Source: Tychonema litorale BBK16 (GTDB lineage Bacteria; Cyanobacteriota; Cyanobacteriia; Cyanobacteriales; Microcoleaceae). From it: a stretch of DNA of 19,676 bases. The stretch spans positions 1-19,676 of the forward strand of contig NZ_JAKJHX010000101.1 of assembly GCF_021648855.1 (NCBI RefSeq). The letters run 5' to 3'. The translations under genes and the position numbers were made by a program. The notes below the pieces were generated by a model. That model did no database searches and had not been told where the DNA came from. It was given only the letters and a program-made list of their open reading frames with translations. This document shows positions 1-6,814 of the stretch, piece by piece (the first letter of the stretch is position 1; every line of letters begins with the position of its first letter).

Positions 1-595
1 TCCTTGAAGTTACCGTGTATCTGTTTGCATATCTCTGTCATTACAACAGAGCATTAGCTTCTGATACAATCCCTCTCCCGTATACTATTCGTTAGCTACT
101 TACTGGAAATCGAACTGATTCCAGAAATATATGAGAGTTACTTTGTTCCAAATACACATTGATTGAGTTTTTAGTGTGATGCTATCCACCGGGTTTGTGG
201 GCGGTGCTTATAGGTCGAAGTCACAATCGCCTATGCCCTATCCTTGCCTTTTGGCTTGGTTTTAATCAGTCTTTACCGTGTTTTGCAACGGTTTTATTCT
301 GATTCAGCCGTTAGACCATCTTAGTTAACGATGGTTCAGACACATCTTTGCTTTCGCTACACATGAACTCCTGCTCGACAGTTACCAATTTCGGCTACCA
401 GTAGTCTGCCTTTTATCCCCGCTTTACCCTGTTAGTTGCTACTTAACAAAATAGGGGATATGTTTTTACCGCTGCACTTGCGGACTGGGACTAGGGATGA
501 ACCGCACCCAGATGTGTATTTAGTTATGATGACTTTATAGTCACCCTAGCCATCCCCCAAGTATTGTTACTCAGTTTCGGCTAAACGAATCGCAC
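1..595 (-). mobile_element. 5' portion of a group II intron, truncated by the window edge
   Basis: Read on the minus strand from 595, the sequence begins GTGCGATTCGTTTAGCC, which fits the GUGYG 5' splice-site consensus of group II introns. About 600 bases without a convincing reading frame follow, as expected for the structured domain I RNA. Within them the minus strand reads GTGTCTGAAC, similar to a stretch of domain I in the Lactococcus LtrB intron. A further segment (plus-strand CACAATCGC at 222-230) sits where exon-binding site 1 would be. It can pair with the last bases of the upstream exon (minus strand TGCAATCAT, ending at 596) with one mismatch and some wobble pairs. The reverse-transcriptase/maturase gene and domains V-VI would lie beyond the left edge. 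The boundary and class are inferred by eye; a degenerate remnant is possible. Confidence 0.55.
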
Positions 596-769
596 ATGAT
601 TGCACTAATTGTACCGCGAGAAGAAGCGGGGGCTGCGGGGGGATTGCCTCACTTCGGGCTAGCGGCTGGGGTTGGTTTGGTGCGATCGCTGCGCTTAGAG
701 TTGTGTTTTGCTAAACTCAAAGCAGCTAGCAGGATTAGCGAATTAATTTCTGATAATTGTTCGGCTTAA
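596..769 (+). other. Possible gene remnant beside the intron boundary
   Basis: A 57-codon reading frame opens exactly at the proposed intron boundary (ATG at 596) and stops at TAA 767-769. The peptide begins MIALIVPREEAGAAGGLPHF and contains a Gly/Ala-rich stretch followed by a basic helix-like tail. I do not recognise it. It runs antisense to the proposed intron, so it could be the 3' end of a gene disrupted by intron insertion, or a chance frame in HIP1-containing intergenic DNA. No ribosome-binding site is seen. The remaining bases up to 787 are AT-rich leader for the next gene. Confidence 0.2.
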
Positions 770-787
770 TATAAATTTAAATTTCAC

Positions 788-2209
788 ATGAACGATCGCA
801 TTTCAGCACCCAACGTTTACTTATACGCTTTCCAACTGTACGATGACACAGAGGGCTACGACAATCCTCTGTGGCAACAATGTGACAAGATTTTAGCAAA
901 ATTTGCCTATGCCTATGAAAGGCTAACACCACATCTAATCTTCCCCGAAAAATCCCATAGCTACTCTAAGGATTTACTTTCAGATACTGCCCTTTTCTTT
1001 AGTACCCCCAATCCACTAATCGAAGGTTTTGCCCAACCACGACAATTTCAAGACAGTTATGGTTTATGTTTAAATATAGGTTGCCTGGAAAATGGGACTG
1101 CTAATAATATAGATGTCAGTTTCATCGAGAAGTTCAATCCAAATCAATCTTTACTCATCAGCGGTGATGACCAGTTTTTAGGGCAAACTCTGATCATTAC
1201 TGCATGGCTGACTGAGGAAAATTTACCTGATAATTTAGATTCTCTCAAACCCCTTGCCGATAAATGTCGCGACAGTTTATTTTTGGGCGATTCTCCCCCG
1301 ACATTCTACCGTTCAGGCAAATTGTTTGGTAGCCCGATTTTTGAATACGGTTCAGTTAGCGATATTGCCAATTATCGTCACCTGTTTGTCTGGCTGCTTT
1401 GTGACAAACAAACTGACGCAGATTTTAACACTTGCCAAGAGGAAATCTTCAACCTCTTATTTCACCGCAACAAAATCATCAAAGCTTTTCAAGACAGCCG
1501 CCAGATTTACCATGAAATTGATTCCGAATACCGTACCATTGAGAAAAATATGGATAATTTGCAGCAGCAATTTACCCAAGGAACGATATTAACGGCCTCC
1601 CAATTGCTGGAATTACAGGAACAGTTAAAGCAACTCTTCAGTAAGGCTGTAACTTATACTCGCCTACTGCGGAAACTTGAAGATTTTGATAATACAATTG
1701 CGATAAATCTTTACAATTATAGTGATATTTTACAAAAAATATGTGTTATGATTGAAGGCGATAAGGAAGAACTATCTATATTAAATCGCTTTAGTATAAA
1801 AAGTGGGCCTTATATGCGATCGCAAATAGCAGGCGACTTAGGATATTTCAGACACGGAACGAGTTTAATCGAACAGGCGATCGCCTCAATTCGAGGCATA
1901 GTAGAAATAGAACAAGCCCGGAGCGATCGCACCAACCAACTCGCACTCCGCAACAGCGAGGTAGCAGAGAAAAATCGAGACGATCGCCTAGAAAGCACAA
2001 TAAAGGCGATCGGTGTAGGTTTAGCAACAGGCGGCATCGCAGCTTCCAGTGGCACAGACAAACTCTTCGACACCTTCAAAAGCAATCCTGCTAACACACC
2101 CGTAACATCGGTATTGCATCCGTTTGTATTTTCCTTTTTGCTCAGTTGCGTGATCGGTATCTTCGCAGGTGCGATCGTCTGGGGTTGGACTAGGCGCAAA
2201 AAGTCATGA
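788..2209 (+). CDS. Coiled-coil protein with C-terminal membrane anchor; N-terminus resembles CATRA-N conflict-system modules
   Basis: This 473-residue protein is not assigned to a known function. The N-terminal part (about 10-235) is predicted globular and starts with a hydrophobic strand (VYLYAFQLY, 10-18). It is followed by a helix around LWQQCDKIL and a strand around YGLCLNIG (91-98). This order resembles, from memory, the CATRA-N domain of NTP-dependent conflict systems that also carry caspase-like and TPR proteins; that match is an inference. Residues about 240-300 and 355-405 are charged, heptad-like helices. A single strong membrane segment lies at about 444-467, followed by RRKKS, which predicts a cytoplasmic C-terminus. 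A Gly/Ala-rich segment at 405-421 could be a second weak hydrophobic stretch. No signal peptide is seen. The ATG at 788 follows an AT-rich leader without a clear Shine-Dalgarno. No caspase or TPR partner is visible on the side covered by the window. Confidence 0.75.
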   Translation: MNDRISAPNVYLYAFQLYDDTEGYDNPLWQQCDKILAKFAYAYERLTPHLIFPEKSHSYSKDLLSDTALFFSTPNPLIEGFAQPRQFQDSYGLCLNIGCLENGTANNIDVSFIEKFNPNQSLLISGDDQFLGQTLIITAWLTEENLPDNLDSLKPLADKCRDSLFLGDSPPTFYRSGKLFGSPIFEYGSVSDIANYRHLFVWLLCDKQTDADFNTCQEEIFNLLFHRNKIIKAFQDSRQIYHEIDSEYRTIEKNMDNLQQQFTQGTILTASQLLELQEQLKQLFSKAVTYTRLLRKLEDFDNTIAINLYNYSDILQKICVMIEGDKEELSILNRFSIKSGPYMRSQIAGDLGYFRHGTSLIEQAIASIRGIVEIEQARSDRTNQLALRNSEVAEKNRDDRLESTIKAIGVGLATGGIAASSGTDKLFDTFKSNPANTPVTSVLHPFVFSFLLSCVIGIFAGAIVWGWTRRKKS

Positions 2210-2213
2210 TATT

Positions 2214-2346
2214 AATTCCGGTTGTATCGGAATTAGGAGACGGCAATGCCGTGTCCCTACAGTATTATTTTCGGTAGGGAAACGGCACTGCCGTGTCCTA
2301 ATTTCTACTGCCGTGTCCTAATTTCTACTGCCGTGTCCTAATTTCT
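2214..2346. repeat. Composite palindromic repeat with three tandem 20-bp units
   Basis: The element fills the gap between two convergent genes. It starts with a small hairpin (AATTCCG at 2214-2220 pairing with CGGAATT at 2228-2234). Next comes a palindromic unit reading CGGCAATGCCGTGTCCCTAC to 2260. After a 13-base spacer the complementary arm GTAGGGAAACGGCACTGCCG follows from 2274. The last part contains three exact tandem copies of the 20-mer ACTGCCGTGTCCTAATTTCT (2287-2306, 2307-2326, 2327-2346). A closely similar composite lies at 19590-19676 and a simpler palindrome at 19057-19081, so this is a dispersed family. Its position suggests it could also end transcription from both sides. Confidence 0.8.
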
Positions 2347-2351
2347 CAAAT

Positions 2352-5327
2352 TCAACCACTAGCCAATGGCAATACCAAGCGAGCCACAACCAAATTATTA
2401 TCCAAAATTTCCATAGAAAGATTTCCCCCCATCAACCGCACCCCTCGCTGACAACTCAATAAAACTTGAAACATCGGCTGATAAAAATTAGAAGCAACTA
2501 ATATATTCGGCTCAGCAACACCATTGAAGATCGCAATTAACTGTCGATCGAACAAACCACCATCAGTCACAGACAACTCCAGCAAATCTGCACCCACAAT
2601 TTGATAGCGAACCTCAACCTTCCCCCCAGCCTCAGAGCGACGACAAGCAGCCGCCAGCAATTCCCACAACACCAAATCCAACTTAAGAGTGTCCCCCCGA
2701 ACACTCAAAATCTGACCAGGTGGCAGTGAAACAGATGTTTCCCGGTTGACTTCCAGCAGAATTTCTAACTGTTTGACCAAAGGAGCCGCCCGATCGAGCG
2801 ATCGCTTCAACCAAGCGCCCACAGACACCGAATCCAGTCCAAATTGTAGCCGCCACTGTTCCTGTTTCAACACCAAATGAGCAGACCCCAAAGCATTACC
2901 AATTTGACGCAAAACCTGCTGGTAGCGCAAAGTTTTCAGAGCATCCTTTTGTTCCTTAGCAGACTGCAAAATAGATTGACTCAACTCCCCCAACTCCTTC
3001 ACCCCCGCTCCCACAATCCGGTAAAACTCCTCGAAACGGCGCTGCTTATACCAATTAAGCAACTCCAAATCCGATCGCTGCAACTCCAACAAAGATTGCA
3101 CCGCCAAATACCGACGCCACCAAGCCAAATGACAAGCCATCTGATCGAGTAAATTCACAGATAACTCCGACCACCGGCGTCCTCCAGCATCCGCCACCAA
3201 TAATACTCCCATCGGTTCATGTTCCGGCGCAGTCCGCAGTGCTACCGCCATAATCTCCCCAATTCCCGCACTACGAAGCCACCGTTTAGTGTCCAGCGAC
3301 ATTTCACTCATGCTGTATTGCACCACAGCCCCAGCACCCAGAATTTGTTGAATCAAAAAATCAGTTTGGACTGAAATCGCTGCTTCTGGATTGAGCGCAA
3401 ATATGGGATTAGCAGCCACCGTGGTAATAGAAGCTTCCTCTTGGTGCCGATTCCAAGTAATTACCGCCACCAAAGGACACGAAAGAGTCTGAGCAACGTG
3501 TTGAGCAAAAGTGTGCTCTAGCCTTGGTAGCGACAAGTCTGGAACAATCTGCCGTGAGGAGGCAGATATCTGTTTAGGAGATAGTTCCTGGGGAGCTTGC
3601 AAAACAGCCAAGCCTGATTTGAGCCCTCGGTAGAATAGTTGATACTTGTCAAGTTCCGAACTCTGCTGCCACTGGTGCAGAATCAGCCCTAGTTGTTGAC
3701 TGACTACTTGAACTAATTCTCGCTCCGATCGACTCCAATTACGAGTAGCACTGTGCCCGACAACCAGCAAACCCTCGATCGATTTTGGATTTTGGATTTT
3801 CGATTTTCGATTCGGGTTTACTCTCTCTTCTCTCCCCCCTTGGGTGAGGTTAGAGGGGATTCCTCTTCCTTCCCCCCTTGCAGGGTTCTTCTTCCCTCGC
3901 GTACTCACGGCTAAAAGCGATCGCACACCAGCTTCCGTCAGCACATCCCGCCAAGCCCCCAATCGCCCATCTTCCTCCCAATTTTCAATCGCCAGAGCTT
4001 CCCCGCTGTCCTCCAGCAGCCGCAAATCCTGCAAGTCAAGAGCCTTAAGTGGTGACGGCACTGATCTGCGGTTGCGGGGCAGATTTTGGCAGACAATTTC
4101 AAACCGATCCTGTTCTTCCTCGTACAGCAGCAGCAGAAAATATTCGCAGTTGAGCCGCCCGCACAATTGCGAGGCAGTATTTTTCAGAGTCGTTTCCCAG
4201 TCCGCATCGCTGTAGATAGCACGGGCGATTCCCGCAGTTAAATCGCGATCGAGCTCGGCTTGCTGAATCCGCACTTCCATCTCCGACAGGGGAGCCGTCA
4301 GAGCCACTAATTGCGCCACTCCCCGCAGGTAATTTTTTTCATCCTCTTGCCAAATTCGGGGTTCACTAGCTTCAACCGCCAGAAATCCCAACAATTCCCC
4401 TTCTAAAACAATTGGTGCCGCCAGCAGCGATCGAGCCCGAATTTGCTGCATCAACCGCCCGGTAAGTTCACTTTTTAGGGAACTGTGAGATTCGCCAATC
4501 CAAACCATTTGTTCCTTTGTCAATGCCTCATAAAATCCGCCCAAATCTTGGACAGTAATACCAGAAGCCGGTCGCTTCAGCCCGCCCAAACTCGGAGCAA
4601 CTTGGCGGTTGCTGACTCGTCGCCAAAAATAGCGCCGCTCTCGCTCGAACCAATAAACATTCGTGCGTGTCGGCTCGATAAATTCATGGGTTTGTTCTAC
4701 TACCGTTTGCAAATATTGGTCGAGCGATCGCAGTTCGCGCAATTGCGAAATCAGTGCAATCAGCGACTCATCCGGGCGTTTTGTCAGAGTTCGTTGCCAG
4801 TCTTTTTCTATTTGATAAAGAGCAGTTGCCAGCGCTCCAAATACAATCGCCAGTTGCGTTTTCTCCCCCGACGCAAGTGAGTTTCCCCCAACGTCAGAAC
4901 CCAGCAAAATCACCCCATAGCAACGATCTTTATAGCGAAGCGGAAACAAAATTGCACCTTCAACGTTTAAACTTTGAGCAAGTTTGTGCCATTCTCCCGC
5001 TCTATTTTCCGATCGCAAATCTGGAACTACCACAGGCTCAAGTTGAATTACCACTTGTTCCAGCAAATCGCCCGGATTCAGGGTAAACCGCTGTTTCAGA
5101 AATGACTGATCGCCATTTGGGGTCATGCCACCTTTACCGAACAGTCGATGGCCAGCGCGATCGTACAATCCGATCCAAATTAATCGCCAGTCAAATTCTG
5201 CTTGCAAGTACGAGAGAGTTGTCTCCAGCAGCACATCCACATTCTCATCTTCTCGAAGAGTTTGGAGAACCCTCTCCAAAGTCATGATTTGTTCGTTTAA
5301 ATCCTTCGGTCTTTGCTGCTGGTTCAT
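2352..5327 (-). CDS. Multi-GAF signalling protein with degenerate histidine-kinase-like C-terminus
   Basis: This is a soluble cytoplasmic sensor-like protein of about 991 residues. GAF-type domains can be followed at about 30-175, 200-350, 360-555 and 600-745, linked by helical segments. The C-terminal 230 residues have the layout of a dimerisation helix pair plus a HATPase_c fold. The phospho-accepting His is absent where an H box would be (about 770-790). The N-box Asn is replaced (VLWELLAAACRRSE), and the G2 glycine loop is missing, although a G1-like VTDGG remains. I infer a pseudokinase or scaffold that senses a small molecule or redox state. I start it at ATG 5327 because GAGGG lies ten bases upstream; a TTG two codons earlier is possible. 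The third GAF carries an in-frame repeat-derived insertion (3779-3896). It is divergent from pyrD over a 120-bp promoter region. Confidence 0.85.
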   Translation of the reverse strand: MNQQQRPKDLNEQIMTLERVLQTLREDENVDVLLETTLSYLQAEFDWRLIWIGLYDRAGHRLFGKGGMTPNGDQSFLKQRFTLNPGDLLEQVVIQLEPVVVPDLRSENRAGEWHKLAQSLNVEGAILFPLRYKDRCYGVILLGSDVGGNSLASGEKTQLAIVFGALATALYQIEKDWQRTLTKRPDESLIALISQLRELRSLDQYLQTVVEQTHEFIEPTRTNVYWFERERRYFWRRVSNRQVAPSLGGLKRPASGITVQDLGGFYEALTKEQMVWIGESHSSLKSELTGRLMQQIRARSLLAAPIVLEGELLGFLAVEASEPRIWQEDEKNYLRGVAQLVALTAPLSEMEVRIQQAELDRDLTAGIARAIYSDADWETTLKNTASQLCGRLNCEYFLLLLYEEEQDRFEIVCQNLPRNRRSVPSPLKALDLQDLRLLEDSGEALAIENWEEDGRLGAWRDVLTEAGVRSLLAVSTRGKKNPARGEGRGIPSNLTQGGREERVNPNRKSKIQNPKSIEGLLVVGHSATRNWSRSERELVQVVSQQLGLILHQWQQSSELDKYQLFYRGLKSGLAVLQAPQELSPKQISASSRQIVPDLSLPRLEHTFAQHVAQTLSCPLVAVITWNRHQEEASITTVAANPIFALNPEAAISVQTDFLIQQILGAGAVVQYSMSEMSLDTKRWLRSAGIGEIMAVALRTAPEHEPMGVLLVADAGGRRWSELSVNLLDQMACHLAWWRRYLAVQSLLELQRSDLELLNWYKQRRFEEFYRIVGAGVKELGELSQSILQSAKEQKDALKTLRYQQVLRQIGNALGSAHLVLKQEQWRLQFGLDSVSVGAWLKRSLDRAAPLVKQLEILLEVNRETSVSLPPGQILSVRGDTLKLDLVLWELLAAACRRSEAGGKVEVRYQIVGADLLELSVTDGGLFDRQLIAIFNGVAEPNILVASNFYQPMFQVLLSCQRGVRLMGGNLSMEILDNNLVVARLVLPLASG
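3779..3896 (-). repeat. In-frame repeat-derived insertion inside the third GAF domain
   Basis: The block separates two strands of a GAF domain (SLLAVSTR before, IEGLLVVGHS after) that should be joined by a short turn. On the plus strand it starts with tandem GATTTTGG/GATTTTCG units at about 3781-3812. These are typical of short tandemly repeated intergenic sequence in cyanobacteria. A CT-rich stretch follows. Translated, it gives a low-complexity basic peptide ending NRKSKIQNPKS. It has no stop and keeps the frame, so it would form a long surface loop. Confidence 0.7.
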
Positions 5328-5386
5328 TTCCAAGCGCCCTCAAAACTTTGTAGAAATCAACATTAAGAATTAAAATAAAATATGCA

Positions 5387-5414
5387 AGACAATCTACTAT
5401 AATCTAAATTGTCT
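5387..5414. promoter_or_regulatory. Inverted repeat around a -10-like box between the GAF gene and pyrD
   Basis: AGACAAT (5387-5393) and ATTGTCT (5408-5414) are perfect inverted arms; they extend to ten bases each with one mismatch. Between them lies TATAAT (5398-5403), correctly oriented to serve as -10 for pyrD about 50 bases upstream of its start. No consensus -35 is visible. An operator overlapping the promoter is an inference from this geometry. The right half (TAATCTAAAT) recurs upstream of the histidine kinase at 16803-16812. Confidence 0.4.
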
Positions 5415-5453
5415 AATTTATTTCTTCTTATTAAATCTATATAGGATAAGTCA

Positions 5454-6617
5454 TTGGATATTTATCAATTTGGTCTGCGGCCACTGTTGTTTTCGGTATT
5501 GAAAGCCGATGCCGAATGGTTGCACAACCGCAGCCTGCAAATTCTCGAATTATTCGATCGCACCCAGTCAAACCCCGCAACCAGCAAAATCTTAGAGCAA
5601 TTCCAGCAATCTTTTGGACTGCAAGATTCCCGACTCGAACAATCACTCTGGGGACTCAACTTCAAAAACCCCGTTGGTTTAGCCGCCGGATTTGACAAAA
5701 ACGGCGTAGCTGCTGGCATCTGGACAAAGTTTGGCTTTGGTTTTGCCGAACTGGGCACTGTCACTTGGCAACCACAGCCCGGAAACCCCCAGCCTCGCTT
5801 ATTTCGCTTGACAGAAGACAGTGCAGCCCTCAATCGCATGGGATTTAACAATCAAGGTGCGATCGCAATGGCGGCCCGCTTTCAGGCTGCATACGACAGG
5901 GAAAAATTAGACGAGTCATACCGCACCCCCGATTCCCCATTTCCCTTGGGCATTAATCTCGGTAAATCTAAAGTAACACCCTTAGAGCAAGCATCAACCG
6001 ACTATTTGGAGAGTTTTCAACTTCTTCAAAATTGGGGCGACTATTTTGTAGTCAATGTTTCTTCCCCAAATACTCCTGGATTGCGATCGCTCCAAGATGC
6101 CGCCCAACTCAGCACAATCTTGGACATTGTGCAACAAACAAATCAGGGCATTAAGCCAATTTTAGTCAAGATTGCCCCGGATTTGGAGTGGGAGGCGATC
6201 GCATCTATCCTCGACTTAGCAAAAACCTACCAACTAGCAGGAATTATCGCCACAAATACCACCATCCGCCGCGACGGATTGAAAACACAAATATTACGAG
6301 AAACCGGCAAACCAATTAGCGAAGAAGCCGGTGGGATTAGTGGTCTTCCCGTGCGCCAACGTTCCACAGAAGTCATCCGATTTATCTCGGAACAAACTCA
6401 AGGAAAATTACCCATCATTGGAGTCGGTGGCATTTTCACTGCCGATGACGCTTGGGAAAAAATTGTCGCCGGTGCAAGTCTAATTCAAGTTTACACAGGT
6501 TGGGTTTATGAAGGCCCTTGGATGGTGCGCCGCATTCTTCAAGGATTGGTAAACAAGTTAGAAGAAAACGGATTTAATTCGATTTCTGAAGCCGTTGGTT
6601 CTGGGAATGTTGAATAA
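5454..6617 (+). CDS. pyrD: Dihydroorotate dehydrogenase (quinone), class 2
   Basis: The enzyme catalyses oxidation of dihydroorotate to orotate in de novo pyrimidine synthesis. It uses FMN and passes electrons to membrane quinone. The 387-residue protein has the class 2 layout: an N-terminal amphipathic segment for membrane contact ([15 protein letters not shown]), then a TIM barrel. FMN-binding and catalytic signatures are intact: [10 protein letters not shown] (75-84), [12 protein letters not shown] (125-136), INLGKSK (167-173), [14 protein letters not shown] (201-214, with the catalytic Ser of class 2 enzymes), KIAPDL (239-244), ATNTT (266-270), GGISGLP and GVGGI (323-327). The start is TTG at 5454; it matches the usual N-terminus and has AGGATAAG about eight bases upstream. 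Use of TTG may lower expression. The neighbouring genes are unrelated, so it appears monocistronic. Confidence 0.97.
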   Translation: MDIYQFGLRPLLFSVLKADAEWLHNRSLQILELFDRTQSNPATSKILEQFQQSFGLQDSRLEQSLWGLNFKNPVGLAAGFDKNGVAAGIWTKFGFGFAELGTVTWQPQPGNPQPRLFRLTEDSAALNRMGFNNQGAIAMAARFQAAYDREKLDESYRTPDSPFPLGINLGKSKVTPLEQASTDYLESFQLLQNWGDYFVVNVSSPNTPGLRSLQDAAQLSTILDIVQQTNQGIKPILVKIAPDLEWEAIASILDLAKTYQLAGIIATNTTIRRDGLKTQILRETGKPISEEAGGISGLPVRQRSTEVIRFISEQTQGKLPIIGVGGIFTADDAWEKIVAGASLIQVYTGWVYEGPWMVRRILQGLVNKLEENGFNSISEAVGSGNVE

Positions 6618-6701
6618 CTTTAAAAATCCACTTCAATCAATAGGTAATTCTTCAATTGTCCCTTATCAACCGAAACTGCCCGAAGGCTTGGGCATACGAA
6701 A

Positions 6702-6716
6702 TGTACGAAATGTCAG
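6702..6716 (+). promoter_or_regulatory. 15-base motif TGTACGAAATGTCAG upstream of the protease gene
   Basis: The 15-mer lies about 100 bases before the protease start and follows a direct repeat of TACGAAATG (first copy at about 6695). An identical 15-mer sits just before the -10-like box of the STAND ATPase gene (10742-10756). Two exact occurrences in promoter positions suggest a shared regulator, but this is inference. Further down, TATACT (6769-6774) and AGTATA (6781-6786) form an inverted repeat 28 bases before the start, which may be promoter or operator. Confidence 0.35.
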
Positions 6717-6814
6717 AATTGTCTAGAAACCTACACTATCTCTAATCTGCGATGATTTCATTTTCAACTATACTACTCGGAGTATAAAAAAAATTACGCA
6801 CCAAGCAATCATCT

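Noticed and set aside
1..595. Left-edge region as a degraded IS200/IS605-type insertion sequence
   Set aside because: No TnpA/TnpB-like frame was found on either strand, and the GTGCG start with domain I-like features fits a group II intron better.
1810..2199. Minus-strand open frame opposite the end of the coiled-coil protein gene
   Set aside because: It overlaps a gene with a clear membrane anchor and has no recognisable domain or start signal.
2287..2346. Tandem 20-mers as a possible CRISPR array
   Set aside because: The copies are contiguous with no spacers and only three in number; they derive from the neighbouring palindrome.
3844..4215. Plus-strand open frame opposite the GAF gene
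   Set aside because: It is fully antisense to a well-supported GAF coding region, and its Arg/Ser-rich product looks like a shadow frame.
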